The notes under the pieces are model-generated. The model saw only the letters and a program-made list of their open reading frames with translations, was not told the DNA's origin and made no database searches. From positions 822,838-886,837 of the forward strand of contig NZ_RDFA01000001.1 in the NCBI RefSeq assembly GCF_004118325.1: a stretch of DNA of 64,000 nt, written 5' to 3'. This document shows positions 33,990 to 43,922 of the stretch, piece by piece. This DNA is from Halorientalis pallida (GTDB lineage: Archaea; Halobacteriota; Halobacteria; Halobacteriales; Haloarculaceae). The position numbers and the translations under genes are program-made. Numbering within the stretch: position 1 is the stretch's first letter; each line of letters starts with the position of its first letter.

Positions 33990-35735
33990 ATGCGCAACGC
34001 AAAGATCGTCTGTACCATCGGCCCGGCTTCGGACTCGCGCGAGCGACTGCGCGAGCTGATCGAGGCTGGAATGGACGTGGCGCGACTGAACGCGAGCCAC
34101 GGGACACCCGCGGACCGCCGCGCGGTCGTCGACCGCATCCGCGAGGTCGGCGGCGAGCTTTCGGCCCCCGTCGCCGTGATGTACGACCTCGCCGGCCCGG
34201 AGATCCGGACCGCCCCCACCGAGGACCCGATCCACGTCGAGACCGGCTCGACCGTTCGCTTTTCGGCCAGTGAGACGGCCACCCCCGAGGAGATCGGGCT
34301 GTCGTCGTCCATCGCGGCCGTCCAGCCCGGCGACCGCGTGTTGCTCGACGACGGCCGCATCGAGACCGTGGTCGAGGAGAGCGGCGAGGACGCCGTGACC
34401 GCCCGCGTCGAGGACGGCGGCGACCTCGCCGGGAACAAGGGCGTCAACGTCCCCGGCGTCGATCTCGGTCTCCCCGTGGTCACCGACCAGGACCGCCGGG
34501 ATATCGCCGTCGCCGTCGAGCGCAACGTCGAGTTCGTCGCGGCCAGTTTCGTCCGCAGCGGCGCGGACGTGTACCAGGTCGCCGAGGCGATCGACGACGA
34601 AGGCGGCGACATTCCCGTCGTCGCCAAGATCGAACGCGCCGACGCGGTTGCGAACATCGAAGCCATCGCCGACGAGGCCGCCGGGGTCATGGTCGCCCGC
34701 GGCGACCTCGGCGTCGAGTGCCCCATGGAGGAGGTCCCACTGATCCAGAAGCGGGTGATCCGGCAGTGCCATCGCGCGGGCGTCCCGGTCATCACCGCGA
34801 CGGAGATGCTGGACTCGATGATCCACGAGCGCCGGCCGACCCGCGCGGAGGCCTCCGACGTGGCCAACGCCGTCCTGGACGGCACCGACGCCGTCATGCT
34901 GTCGGGCGAGACCGCCATCGGCGACCACCCCGGGACCGTCGTCGAGACGATGGACCGGATCGTCCGGGACGTGGAGGGCAGCGCGGAGTACGCCGAGTCC
35001 CGCGAACAGCGGGTCCCGCCGGCCGGCGAGAGCCGGACGGACGCGCTGGCTCGATCGGCCCGCTTCCTCGCTCGCGACGTGGGAGCCAGCGCCATCGTCG
35101 CGGCCTCGGAATCGGGCTACACCGCCCGGAAGGCCGCCAAGTACCGCCCGGACATGCCCATCGTCGCCGCGACGCCCAGCGAACGCGTCCGCCGACAGCT
35201 CTCGCTGTCCTGGGGCATCCAGCCCGAGTACGCCGACTACACCGAGAACGGCGCGGACGCGGTGATCCAGACGGCGGTGCAGTCGGCCATCGACGCGGGC
35301 GTCGTCGACCCAGGCGAGACGGTGGTCGTCCTCGCGGGCATGATGACCGAACTCGACGGACTCGACACCGCCAACACCCTCAAGGTCCACGTCGCCGCCG
35401 AGACCCTCGTGTCGGGCCGGTCGGTCGTCGACGGCGTGGTGTCGGGCCCCGTCTTCCACGTCACGGACGGCGACCTCGACGGACTGCCCGACGGCGCGAT
35501 CCTCGCCGTCCCCGCCGACTTCGACGGCGAGTTCGAGGGCGACCTCTCGGCGGTCGGCGGCATCGTCACCGGCCACGAGGGCGTGACTGGGTACGCCGCC
35601 ATCGTCGCTCGCGAACTCGGGGTCCCGACCATCGCGGGTGCCGAACTCGCCGACGTGGCGGCCGGCACCGACGTGACGCTGGACGGCGAGCGTGGCGTGG
35701 TCTACGCCGACCGGATCACGGACAGGGCGACGTGA
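33990..35735 (+). CDS. pyk: Pyruvate kinase with C-terminal PEP-utilising mobile domain
   Basis: Converts PEP and ADP to pyruvate and ATP. 581 residues: a catalytic barrel ([12 protein letters not shown] at the start, the catalytic lysine in [10 protein letters not shown] near 212, [12 protein letters not shown] near 232, TATEMLDSM near 270), the allosteric C domain (to about 470), and an extra domain of about 100 residues like that of Bacillus pyruvate kinase. In that domain the PEP-utilising signature reads [11 protein letters not shown]: the usual histidine is tyrosine, so it should not be phosphorylated. Third gene in the kdgK-gapN-pyk row. Confidence 0.95.
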   Translation: MRNAKIVCTIGPASDSRERLRELIEAGMDVARLNASHGTPADRRAVVDRIREVGGELSAPVAVMYDLAGPEIRTAPTEDPIHVETGSTVRFSASETATPEEIGLSSSIAAVQPGDRVLLDDGRIETVVEESGEDAVTARVEDGGDLAGNKGVNVPGVDLGLPVVTDQDRRDIAVAVERNVEFVAASFVRSGADVYQVAEAIDDEGGDIPVVAKIERADAVANIEAIADEAAGVMVARGDLGVECPMEEVPLIQKRVIRQCHRAGVPVITATEMLDSMIHERRPTRAEASDVANAVLDGTDAVMLSGETAIGDHPGTVVETMDRIVRDVEGSAEYAESREQRVPPAGESRTDALARSARFLARDVGASAIVAASESGYTARKAAKYRPDMPIVAATPSERVRRQLSLSWGIQPEYADYTENGADAVIQTAVQSAIDAGVVDPGETVVVLAGMMTELDGLDTANTLKVHVAAETLVSGRSVVDGVVSGPVFHVTDGDLDGLPDGAILAVPADFDGEFEGDLSAVGGIVTGHEGVTGYAAIVARELGVPTIAGAELADVAAGTDVTLDGERGVVYADRITDRAT

Positions 35736-35825
35736 GCTAACCCCTGGGACGTGGTTTCCGGTTGCATCAGAAGACACGCCGAGCGAACGGTCTTAAGTGC
35801 GCGCCGGGCGACCGTACAGACGAGA

Positions 35826-36788
35826 ATGTACGCGGGAGTAGACCTCGGGGCGACGAATCTCCGGACCGTCGTGACGGACGTGGAGGGGCGAATCCTCGGC
35901 CGTGATCGACGGTCGACGCCCCAGAACGAGGGGGGCATCGCCGTCACCGAGGCCGTCCTCGACTCGCTCCGGTCGGCCTGCGAGGCGACGGGGACGACGA
36001 CGACCCGGATCAACGCCGTCGGGATCGGCTCGATCGGCCCGCTCGACACCGCCGCCGGCGCGGTCGAGAATCCCGTGAACGTCGACGGCGCGGACCGGAT
36101 CCCGCTCGTGGGCCCAGTCCGAAACCTCGTCGACAGCGACGCCGTCTACCTCCACAACGACGCCAACGCCGGCGTGCTGGCCGAGCGGTTCTACGCCGAC
36201 CGCGCGCCCGACGACATGGTGTACCTGACGATCTCCTCGGGGATCGGCGCGGGCGTCTGTGTCGACGGGAACCTGCTCTCGGGGTGGGACGGCAACGCGG
36301 GCGAGATCGGCCACGTCGCGCTCGATTCGGAGAGGCCAGTGACCTGTGGCTGTGGCGGCACCGGGCACTGGGAGGCCTTTTGTTCCGGCGAGAACATCCC
36401 CGAGTACGCCCGGATCGTCCACGACCGGGAGGACGTGGAGACGGACCTGCCCGTCGACGGCGAGTTCGGCGCGGCGGCCGTGTTCGAGGCGGCCGGCGCG
36501 GACCCGCTGGCCGACCGAGTGCTGGATCGGCTGGCCCACTGGAACAGCCACGGCATCGCGACCATCGTCCACGCCTACGCCCCGATCACGATCTCCGTCG
36601 GGGGCGCTGTCGCGCTGAACAACCCCGAACTGGTCCTCGATCCCGTCCGCGAGCGCCTGCCCGACCTCGTGGTCTCGAACGTCCCCGAGATCAGGCTGAC
36701 CGAGTACGGCGACGACATCGTGGTGAAAGGGGCAGTCGCGAGTGCGATGACCGCTGGGACTGGTGACCGGGGGCGAATCCGCAGATAA
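35826..36788 (+). CDS. ROK-family sugar kinase, probable glucokinase
   Basis: A 320-residue ROK protein. ATP-binding VDLGATNLRTVVTD at the N-terminus, HNDANAGVLAERF near residue 115 with the catalytic Asp, GIGAGVCVDGNL near 139, and the zinc-binding CGCGGTGHWEAFCSG near 175. No DNA-binding domain, so a kinase rather than a NagC-type repressor. Glucose is the likely substrate by family, though other hexoses are possible. Start at MYAGVDLG (ATG 35826), about 25 bases after tcttaag, a likely TATA element. Its stop abuts the convergent Cdc6-like gene. Confidence 0.85.
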   Translation: MYAGVDLGATNLRTVVTDVEGRILGRDRRSTPQNEGGIAVTEAVLDSLRSACEATGTTTTRINAVGIGSIGPLDTAAGAVENPVNVDGADRIPLVGPVRNLVDSDAVYLHNDANAGVLAERFYADRAPDDMVYLTISSGIGAGVCVDGNLLSGWDGNAGEIGHVALDSERPVTCGCGGTGHWEAFCSGENIPEYARIVHDREDVETDLPVDGEFGAAAVFEAAGADPLADRVLDRLAHWNSHGIATIVHAYAPITISVGGAVALNNPELVLDPVRERLPDLVVSNVPEIRLTEYGDDIVVKGAVASAMTAGTGDRGRIRR

Positions 36789-37952
36789 TCAGCGGTCCCG
36801 GCGGTCGTAGAGCCGGCGGAAGACGGCGGTCGGGAAGCAGGGTTCGACGCGGCTGGGCGGGCGGCCGTGATCGCCCGACGCGTCGCTGCGGACCCGTTCG
36901 ACGATCCCGGTTTCGGCGAGTTCGTAGAGGAATCGCTTGACCGTTCCCGGCGAGAGGTCGACCCGGGCGGTGATGGCGTCGGTGGCGGCGTCGACCGAGG
37001 CGCGCTCGTCGTCGGTCAGGTCGACCAGGACGCGGCAGACGCGCTGGCGGTTCTCGGGGAGCGCGACGACCCGACCGAGCGCGCAGGTCGGGCGGGGGAC
37101 GTCGTCGATGGCGGCGGTGACGTCCTCGCCGTAGATCCGTGATCGGTCGGCCGCGCCGGCGCGGTCGGCGGCCCCGAACAGCGCCGCGAGGGCGTCGTGG
37201 GCGTCGCCGTCGGCCCAGTTGGCGATCTCGCGGATCCCCTCGTGTTCGATGGCTTGGTCGGCCAGGCCGGCCGAGGCGCGACTCGTCAGGACGTCCGCCA
37301 GCGCGTGCCGGCGGTAGGCGGGAATCTCGATGCACTCGGCCGGGAGCGACGCCTCGACGGCGGCCGGTTCGGTTCGGCCCACGGCCACCCACGAGAGGCG
37401 GGCGAGCGGCGAGAGGTGGTCGGTGACGGTGCCCAGATCGGGCGTCGCGGGCTCGCCGACGTGATCGACGGCGACGACGACGGCACGACCGCCGGCGAGT
37501 TCGCGTGCGAGGCGATCCCGGAGCCGGTCGGTCCCGACACCGCGGGTGGGGACCTGCTCGTCGACGAGGGCGTCGAGGACGGCCCGATAGAGGGCGAAGG
37601 GGCTGTCCGCCGTCCGGGCGTCGACGTAGACGAACGCGAGGTCGCCGCCGGTGTCGGCGCGAGTCGCGGTGTGGATCACCGTGCCCGACCCGGTGACCTG
37701 GGTCGAGAGGTGGTCGAACAGCGCGGTCACGACCGCGGTCTTGCCGGCACCAGCCGGGCCCCAGACGTAGGTCTCGGGCGGGAGATCGCCGTCGAAGACC
37801 GGATCGAGGGCGTCCAGCAGGCGTTCGAGGATCGGCCCCCTGCCGGTCGGTTCGGGGACGTGCGAGACGGGGCTGATGGCGTCGTAATCGCGGACGAGCG
37901 GCGTGTCGCCGCTACTCTCGCGCCGACGACGGATTCGTTCTCTCAGATTCAT
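36789..37952 (-). CDS. Divergent Orc1/Cdc6-like AAA+ ATPase
   Basis: A 387-residue protein. VRDYDAISPVSHVPEPTGR is the Cdc6 entry motif with the conserved R-x-P/E-x-L-like region, and Walker A is VWGPAGAGKTAVV near residue 67. The Walker B strand reads AVVVAVDHVGE, with His in place of the usual Glu, and the sensor-1 strand SWVAVGRTE lacks the Asn. The C-terminal winged helix (VDLSPGTVKRFLYELAETGIVERV) is present. The true replication initiators are expected elsewhere. This paralogue probably binds ATP with weak or no hydrolysis. No origin-like repeats were seen next to it. Confidence 0.75.
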   Translation of the reverse strand: MNLRERIRRRRESSGDTPLVRDYDAISPVSHVPEPTGRGPILERLLDALDPVFDGDLPPETYVWGPAGAGKTAVVTALFDHLSTQVTGSGTVIHTATRADTGGDLAFVYVDARTADSPFALYRAVLDALVDEQVPTRGVGTDRLRDRLARELAGGRAVVVAVDHVGEPATPDLGTVTDHLSPLARLSWVAVGRTEPAAVEASLPAECIEIPAYRRHALADVLTSRASAGLADQAIEHEGIREIANWADGDAHDALAALFGAADRAGAADRSRIYGEDVTAAIDDVPRPTCALGRVVALPENRQRVCRVLVDLTDDERASVDAATDAITARVDLSPGTVKRFLYELAETGIVERVRSDASGDHGRPPSRVEPCFPTAVFRRLYDRRDR

Positions 37953-37956
37953 AGGC

Positions 37957-39075
37957 TCAGGGGAGCGGGATCCAGACCGCCTGGTTGTCGGTCACCGGGA
38001 AGATACCCGCCAGTGCCAGCACGGCGATGATGAAAGTTCCGAAGACGATGGCCGCGGCGGGCGGATCCACGTGGGTGTCGCTGTGCGCGTAGAACACCCG
38101 CTGGAACAGCTCGCCGAACAGCGCACAGACGACGCCGAAGGCAGCGCCGACGAGGAGGCCGGCGGTCGAGCCGAGGCCGGTCAGCACCGCCGTCCCCGAT
38201 CCGGTCACGGCGAGTGCGGCAGTACTTGCTGGCAGCGTCACGTGGTGGGTGACCGGGATCTGCTCGACGCCCAGGTTCAAAAAGAGCAGGCTGGCCGCGC
38301 TGATTCCGAACCCGAGGAAGGGGCTGCCCGTCGCGATCCCGATGTACGCGCCGAGGATCCCACCGACGAGGCCGATGGTGGCGACGTTGGCCCACTCGTA
38401 CTGGTGGCCCAGCCACGGCTCGATGGCCAGCCGCCCCGACGTGGTGCCCCCGTCGTTGATCCGCCCGTCGTCGGTGGCCCTGGACGTATCCGCCGGGTAC
38501 GTCTCACCGCGCGCGAAGGGGGTCATGTCGAGGACGTTTCGCCCACGGATCGGGCCGACGATCGGATAGCGAAAGACGAGTCGGTGGGCGAACGCCGAGA
38601 GGACGACGCCCATCGCGATGGGGTCCCAGGGGAACCCGAAGCCGGCCGAGGTCTGCCGGATCACCATGCCGAGGACACCGAAGACGCCGCCGACCGCCAG
38701 CACGTCGGGTTTCGTGCCGAGCGCCCAGGTGATGTTCTTGGCCTCGTGGTAGGGGAAATCGGTGTCCATGTACCCCCTGCGGGCGGCGTAGGCGGCGGCT
38801 GCGGTGCCGGCCGCGAAGGAGATGTGGGGGCCGAAGACGGGGCCGAACGCGACCGATCCCGTGATGCCGGTCGCGATCTCTCCCGGGGAGACGGCCGCCA
38901 GTTCCTCGGCGAGATCGACTCCGACGAGGTTCGCGGCTTCGCCGGCGATCACCATGATTCCGGTGAAACAGAACGCCGGGAGTGCCCCGAGCGCCGCGCC
39001 GAACGCCCCGCCCGCGAACGCCGCGATCCAGAGCGTCGGGTCGCTCAGCGCGGCGATCACGGCGGATAGCGTCAC
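37957..39075 (-). CDS. Multi-spanning membrane protein co-transcribed with glpK, possible glycerol transporter
   Basis: A 372-residue protein with about ten hydrophobic segments and a cytoplasmic loop of 60 residues (about 175-235). Glycine-rich helices (GGAFGAALGALPAFCFTG, GPVFGPHISFAAGTAAAAY) resemble transporters. I recall that the gene downstream of glpK in Haloferax has been proposed as a glycerol facilitator, and this gene sits in the same place, 2 bases after the glpK stop. No similarity to GlpF aquaporins (no NPA motifs). Function inferred from context only. Confidence 0.65.
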   Translation of the reverse strand: MTLSAVIAALSDPTLWIAAFAGGAFGAALGALPAFCFTGIMVIAGEAANLVGVDLAEELAAVSPGEIATGITGSVAFGPVFGPHISFAAGTAAAAYAARRGYMDTDFPYHEAKNITWALGTKPDVLAVGGVFGVLGMVIRQTSAGFGFPWDPIAMGVVLSAFAHRLVFRYPIVGPIRGRNVLDMTPFARGETYPADTSRATDDGRINDGGTTSGRLAIEPWLGHQYEWANVATIGLVGGILGAYIGIATGSPFLGFGISAASLLFLNLGVEQIPVTHHVTLPASTAALAVTGSGTAVLTGLGSTAGLLVGAAFGVVCALFGELFQRVFYAHSDTHVDPPAAAIVFGTFIIAVLALAGIFPVTDNQAVWIPLP

Positions 39076-39077
39076 CC

Positions 39078-40619
39078 TCAGTCACCACCGTCGCGAGCCC
39101 AGTCTTTCGAGCGTTCGACGGCGTCGTGCCAGCGCTCGAAGCGCGCGTCGGCGTCGGCGCGATCCATCTCGGGGCCGAACTCGGCGTCGACGTGCCAGTT
39201 GTCCCGGAGTTCCGACAGGGAGTCCCAGTAGCCGACCGCGAGGCCGGCGGCGTAGGCAGAGCCCAGTGCGGTCGTCTCGTCGACCTCCGGCCGGACGATG
39301 TCGGTCCCGATGATGTCGGACTGGAGCTGACAGAGGAAGTTGTTCTTGACCGCGCCGCCGTCGACTCGCAAACTACCCATCTCGACGCCGGCGTCGGCCT
39401 CCATGGCCTCGGCCACGTCGCGGGTCTGGTAGGCGATGGCCTCCAGGGTGGCCCGGACGATGTGTTCGCGGCGCGTTCCGCGGGTCATCCCGACGATGGT
39501 CCCGCGGGCGCGGCCGTCCCAGTGGGGTGCCCCGAGGCCCGTGAACGCGGGGACGAGGTAGACGCCGTCGGTCCCGTCGACCGAGCGGGCGAGTTCGGCC
39601 GTCTCGCCGGGGCTCTCGATGAGATCCACGTCTTCGAGCCACTCGATGGCCGCGCCGGTGACGAAGATCGAGCCCTCCAGCGCGTACTGGACGGGTTCGC
39701 CGGAGCGCTGGAACCCGACGGTCGTCAGCAGGCCGTGGTCGCTCTCGACGGCCTCGCTCCCGGTGTTCATCAGGAAGAACGACCCGGTGCCGTAGGTGTT
39801 CTTGGCGTCCCCGGCGTCGAAGCAGGTCTGCCCGAACAGGGCGGCCTGCTGGTCGCCCAGCGCGCCCGCGACCGGGACCGACGCGCCGAGGAAGCCGTCG
39901 GGGTCGGTGTAGCCGTAGTGACTCTCGTCGGAGGAGGGGCGGACCTCGGGCAACATCGCTCGCGGGACCGAGAACTCCGCCAGCAGGTCGTCAGACCACG
40001 CCATCTCGTGGATGTCGTACAGCATCGTCCGCGAGGCGTTGGTCACGTCGGTGACGTGGTTCCCGGTGAGGTTGTAGATCAGCCAGGAATCGATGGTTCC
40101 GAGCAGGAGTTCGCCGGCCTCCGCGCGGTCCCGGACGTCCTCCGGCCGGGTCCGTTCCATCTTGATCGGGTCGGCGTTCTCGAGCAACCACTCGGCTTTC
40201 GTCGCCGAGAAGTAGGCGTCCGCTTCCAGCCCAGTCTTCTCCCGGATCCACTCGACCTTCTCATCGCGTTCCAGACGCTCGACGCGGTCGGTCGTCCGCC
40301 GGTCCTGCCAGACGATGGCGTTGTGGATCGGATCGCCCGTTTCGGCGTCCCAGACGACCGTCGTCTCGCGCTGGTTGGTGATGCCCAGCGCCGCGAGCTG
40401 GGTGGCGTCCAGTCCCGCCTCCGCCAGCGCCTGCGTGATCACCGCTTTCGAGTTCTCCCAGATCTCGACGGCGTCGTGTTCGACCCAGCCGGGTTCGGGA
40501 TAGATCTGTTCGTGTTTCTCGTAGGCGTTGGCGACGACCTGCCCCCCGTGATCGAAGACCATGAATCGGGTGCCGGTCGTCCCCTGGTCGATCGCCCCGA
40601 CGTACGTGTTGGCTGTCAT
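39078..40619 (-). CDS. glpK: Glycerol kinase
   Basis: Phosphorylates glycerol to sn-glycerol 3-phosphate, which GlpABC then oxidises. 513 residues, the FGGY-family standard. MTANTYVGAIDQGTTGTRFMVF is the N-terminal ATP-binding block. LGITNQRETTVVWDAETG, VWQDRRT near residue 100, FFLMNTGSEAV near 280 and GLGAPHWDGRARG near 370 are typical. The start at ATG 40619 matches the family. A TATA-like gtaaagaac lies about 30 bases upstream. It is divergent from glpA across a 317-base control region, and haloarchaea use glycerol from Dunaliella as a main carbon source. Confidence 0.97.
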   Translation of the reverse strand: MTANTYVGAIDQGTTGTRFMVFDHGGQVVANAYEKHEQIYPEPGWVEHDAVEIWENSKAVITQALAEAGLDATQLAALGITNQRETTVVWDAETGDPIHNAIVWQDRRTTDRVERLERDEKVEWIREKTGLEADAYFSATKAEWLLENADPIKMERTRPEDVRDRAEAGELLLGTIDSWLIYNLTGNHVTDVTNASRTMLYDIHEMAWSDDLLAEFSVPRAMLPEVRPSSDESHYGYTDPDGFLGASVPVAGALGDQQAALFGQTCFDAGDAKNTYGTGSFFLMNTGSEAVESDHGLLTTVGFQRSGEPVQYALEGSIFVTGAAIEWLEDVDLIESPGETAELARSVDGTDGVYLVPAFTGLGAPHWDGRARGTIVGMTRGTRREHIVRATLEAIAYQTRDVAEAMEADAGVEMGSLRVDGGAVKNNFLCQLQSDIIGTDIVRPEVDETTALGSAYAAGLAVGYWDSLSELRDNWHVDAEFGPEMDRADADARFERWHDAVERSKDWARDGGD

Positions 40620-40936
40620 TGGTGTCTCCAGTACCACCGACGACGTTCTTTACGGTCGGCAGCGGCGTGATGGTGAAAATCCACAGCGGCCATGAAAAAC
40701 CTTCCGCAGCCCCGCGCCGGTCGGTAGCGTGGGATCGATCGGAATCGTTCGGTTTAGATTCGCTTCCGGCGGTTCGTCCGATATCGTCGCGGCACTCGGT
40801 CGCCGTCGACGCCCGGTGAGTGGTCGGGATATCGACGCGTCGACGGGCCGACCTGTCGCCACCTGCCCATAATTTACTGACACCGAGGTTGCGGCGGTAA
40901 AAATATGTGCGAGCGGTCCAAGTGACCGACAGTGCG
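40620..40936. promoter_or_regulatory. Divergent glpK-glpA control region
   Basis: A 317-base gap without coding potential. Towards glpK, gtaaagaac (about 40645-40653 on the minus strand) is a probable TATA element. Towards glpA, TAAAAATAT (40898-40906) is a clear one, 30 bases before ATG 40937. Two copies of GATATCG lie near 40780 and 40832, about 50 bases apart, and could mark an operator, though the motif is short. No terminators or hairpins of note. Confidence 0.5.
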
Positions 40937-42652
40937 ATGGGAGCAACACCGAGCGTCCTGGTGATCGGCGGCGGCTCGACGGGCTGTGGCATCGCGCGTG
41001 ATCTGTCGATGCGGGGCCTGTCGGTCACGCTCGTCGAGCAGGGCAACCTGACCCACGGGACGACTGGGCGGATGCACGGCCTGCTCCACAGCGGGGGGCG
41101 CTACGCCGTGGCCGACCAGGCCAGCGCCGAAGAGTGCATCCAGGAGACCCGCGTCCTCGAAGATATCGCGAGCCACTGCGTCGAGGAGACCGGCGGCCTG
41201 TTCGTCAAACGCCCGGAAGACAGCGAGGAGTACTTCGAGCAGAAGCTCCGGGGCTGTGAGGAGTGTGGAATCCCCACGGAAGTCCTCTCGGGGCGGGAAG
41301 CCAGGAAGCGCGAGCCTTACCTCGCCGCGGACGTCGATAAGGCCATCGCGGTGCCCGACGGGGCGGTCGACCCCTTCCGGCTCTGCGTCGCGAACGCCGC
41401 GAGCGCGCAGAACCACGGCGCGCGGATCGAGACCCACGCCGAAGTGACGGACCTGCTCGTCGAGGCCGGCGAGGTCGTCGGCGCGGAGGTGACCCACGAG
41501 AGCGGCCCGGGCACCCGGACCCACGGGAAGGCGGGCACGACCGAGCGAATCGAGGCCGACCACGTGATCAACGCGACGGGCGCGTGGGCTGGCCGGATCG
41601 GCGACATGGCCGGCCTCGACGTGAACGTCCGCCCCTCGAAGGGCGTGATGACCGTCATGAACGTCCGGCAGGTCGACACCGTCATCAACCGCTGTATCCC
41701 GAAGGGCAACGCCGACATCGTGGTGCCCCACGAAACCACCTGCATCCTCGGGACCACCGACGAGGAGGTCGAAGACCCCGAGGACTACCCAGAGGAGGAG
41801 TGGGAGGTCGACCTGATGATCGACGAACTGTCGAAACTCCTCCCCGTCCTCCAGGAGGCCCGGACCATCCGGTCGTACTGGGGCGTGCGCCCGCTGTACG
41901 AACCGCCGGGGGAAGGCACCGCCGACTCCGAGGACATCACGCGGGATTTCTTCCTGCTCGACCACGCCGACCGGGACGGCCTGCCGGGGCTCACCACCAT
42001 CGTCGGCGGGAAGTTCACCACCTACCGGATGATGGCCGAGGACATCAGCGATCACGTCTGCGACCGACTGGGCGTCTCGGCGTCCTGCCGGACCGCCGAA
42101 GTCCCCCTGCCGGGGAGCCGCGACGAGCGCGTCCTCGACGACGCGATGGACGAGTTCGGGCTGACCTCGCCGGTCGCCCGCCGGAGCAAACAGCGGCTGG
42201 GCGACCGCGCCTCGGAGGTCCTCGACACCGACGGCCCGAACCCCGTGATCTGTTCCTGCGAGGGCGTCACCCGCGCGGAGGTGCAGGACGCCATCGACCA
42301 GTCCGGGACGGATCTCAACGCGGTCCGCATCCGGACGCGCGCCTCGATGGGCAACTGCCAGGGCGGCTTCTGCACCCACGCGATGGCACAGGAACTCCAC
42401 CCCGAGTACGAGCCTGGCCAGGCCGAGGCGGCACTGGACGAACTGTACCAGGAGCGCTGGAAGGGTCAGCGACACGGATTGTGGGGCGAACAGCTCTCCC
42501 AGGCGATGCTCTCCTACGCCCTGCACGCGACGACGATGAACCGGGATCACGCGACGCGAAGCGCCGCCGGGAGTCGGACGGCGTCCGACGCCGACGCCGG
42601 CGAGACCGTCGACTTCGAGGCCTTCGACGGAGGTGCCCCCGGTGGCGATTGA
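40937..42652 (+). CDS. glpA: Anaerobic-type glycerol-3-phosphate dehydrogenase subunit A
   Basis: Catalytic FAD subunit that oxidises glycerol 3-phosphate to dihydroxyacetone phosphate. 571 residues. FAD loop [19 protein letters not shown] at residues 8-26, [15 protein letters not shown] near 49, and substrate-side [13 protein letters not shown] near 360. The C-terminus has a BFD-like [2Fe-2S] site, [11 protein letters not shown] near 436 with GNCQGGFC near 470. GTG codons at 40907 and 40922 are in frame, but ATG 40937 sits 31 bases after the TATA box and fits leaderless expression. First gene of glpABC. Confidence 0.96.
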   Translation: MGATPSVLVIGGGSTGCGIARDLSMRGLSVTLVEQGNLTHGTTGRMHGLLHSGGRYAVADQASAEECIQETRVLEDIASHCVEETGGLFVKRPEDSEEYFEQKLRGCEECGIPTEVLSGREARKREPYLAADVDKAIAVPDGAVDPFRLCVANAASAQNHGARIETHAEVTDLLVEAGEVVGAEVTHESGPGTRTHGKAGTTERIEADHVINATGAWAGRIGDMAGLDVNVRPSKGVMTVMNVRQVDTVINRCIPKGNADIVVPHETTCILGTTDEEVEDPEDYPEEEWEVDLMIDELSKLLPVLQEARTIRSYWGVRPLYEPPGEGTADSEDITRDFFLLDHADRDGLPGLTTIVGGKFTTYRMMAEDISDHVCDRLGVSASCRTAEVPLPGSRDERVLDDAMDEFGLTSPVARRSKQRLGDRASEVLDTDGPNPVICSCEGVTRAEVQDAIDQSGTDLNAVRIRTRASMGNCQGGFCTHAMAQELHPEYEPGQAEAALDELYQERWKGQRHGLWGEQLSQAMLSYALHATTMNRDHATRSAAGSRTASDADAGETVDFEAFDGGAPGGD

Positions 42653-43922
42653 GCAGGAGGTGCTGGTCGTCGGCGGCGGACTGGCCGGCGTCACCGCCGC
42701 CGTCTCGGCCGCCCGGACCGGCGCGGACGTGCGCCTGGTCTCGTACAAACAGCCGACGCTCCGGAACGCCAGCGGCCTGATCGACGTGCTGGGCTACACG
42801 CCCGACGGCGAGGGCCCACTGGTCGACCCGTTCGCCGCCCTCGACGACCTCCCCGAGGGCCATCCCTACGAACGCGTTGGAGCGGACGCGGTCGAGTCCG
42901 GACTGGCACTGTTCGACGACCTCACAGACAGTACCTACGAGGGTAATCACACCGAGCGCAACGCGCTAATTCCGACGCAGGGCGGGCGTGTCAAGCCGAC
43001 GGCCCGCTATCCCGCCAGCGTGGCCGCGGGATTGGCCAGCGACGAGCGCGACGCCCTTCTGGTGGGCTTCGAGCGGCTGGTTGGATTCGACGCCCCGCTG
43101 TCGGCCGCCAGGCTGAACGCGGCCGGCGCGCCCTTCGAGGCTCGCGGCGCGACCGTCGAGTTTCCCGTCGCGTTGAGTGCGGACCCGAAGGTGACTCGCT
43201 TCGCCCACCTGCTCGACCGGGACGAAGCCGGCGAGGAGCGTCAGGAAGGAAGCGTCCGGCGGGCGCTGGTCGAGCGCGTCGTCACTCACCTCGACGGCGA
43301 ACAGCGAGTCGGATTCCCGGCGGTGCTGGGCGACGACCACCCCGAGGAGGTGCGGGCCGACCTCGAAGCCGACCTCGGCGTCGACGTGTTCGAGGTTCCG
43401 ATGGGGCCGCCGAGCCTCCCCGGTCTTCGGCTCGAAGACCGGCTCTACGACGCGCTGGACGCCGAAGGCGTGCGCATCGAGACCGGGAATCCGGTGGTCG
43501 GCTACGAGGCCGGTGCCGACGGCGACCGGGTCGAGGCGGTGGCGGTCGACCGGTCGGGTGCGACGGTCCCATACGCGGCCGAACAGTTCGTGCTGGCGAC
43601 CGGCGGACTGGTCGGGAAGGGCATCGACTCGGACCGCGAGGGCGTCGAAGAGCCAGTCTTCGACTGCCACGTCGGCCACCCGCCGGACCGCTACGACTGG
43701 TTCGACGACCGCGCCTTCGGGGACCACCGCTTCGCCCGGTTCGGCGTCGATCCCGACCGGGAGTTGCGGCCCCGGAACGGCCGAGGCGCAGTCGAGTTCG
43801 ACAACCTCCGGGCGGCGGGCGCGGTGCTCGGCAACTACGACTTCGCGGCCGAGAAGTCCGGCAGCGGCGTCTCGCTGGCGACCGGTTTCCACGCGGGCAG
43901 GCTGGCAGGTGAGAATACGTGA
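42642..43922 (+). CDS. glpB: Glycerol-3-phosphate dehydrogenase subunit B
   Basis: A flavoprotein subunit of GlpABC, about 426 residues. [21 protein letters not shown] at the N-terminus binds the dinucleotide. [11 protein letters not shown] near 320 and [17 protein letters not shown] near the C-terminus follow. The start GTG 42642 is chosen because GGAGG (42629-42633) lies 8 bases before it; GTG 42633 overlaps that ribosome binding site. It overlaps the end of glpA by 11 bases and ends with a GTGA overlap into glpC, so translation of the three is coupled. Confidence 0.93.
   Translation: MAIEQEVLVVGGGLAGVTAAVSAARTGADVRLVSYKQPTLRNASGLIDVLGYTPDGEGPLVDPFAALDDLPEGHPYERVGADAVESGLALFDDLTDSTYEGNHTERNALIPTQGGRVKPTARYPASVAAGLASDERDALLVGFERLVGFDAPLSAARLNAAGAPFEARGATVEFPVALSADPKVTRFAHLLDRDEAGEERQEGSVRRALVERVVTHLDGEQRVGFPAVLGDDHPEEVRADLEADLGVDVFEVPMGPPSLPGLRLEDRLYDALDAEGVRIETGNPVVGYEAGADGDRVEAVAVDRSGATVPYAAEQFVLATGGLVGKGIDSDREGVEEPVFDCHVGHPPDRYDWFDDRAFGDHRFARFGVDPDRELRPRNGRGAVEFDNLRAAGAVLGNYDFAAEKSGSGVSLATGFHAGRLAGENT

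Noticed and set aside
32502-35777. A 1091-codon open frame on the minus strand across gapN and pyk
   Set aside because: It mirrors two clear enzymes on the plus strand. Long antisense frames are expected at this GC content, and the translation shows only Val/Gly/Arg/Asp-rich noise.
40875-40889. TACT-N6-GAGGT upstream of glpA as a TrmB site
   Set aside because: Spacing is one base short and the right arm is imperfect. A site this weak is expected by chance.
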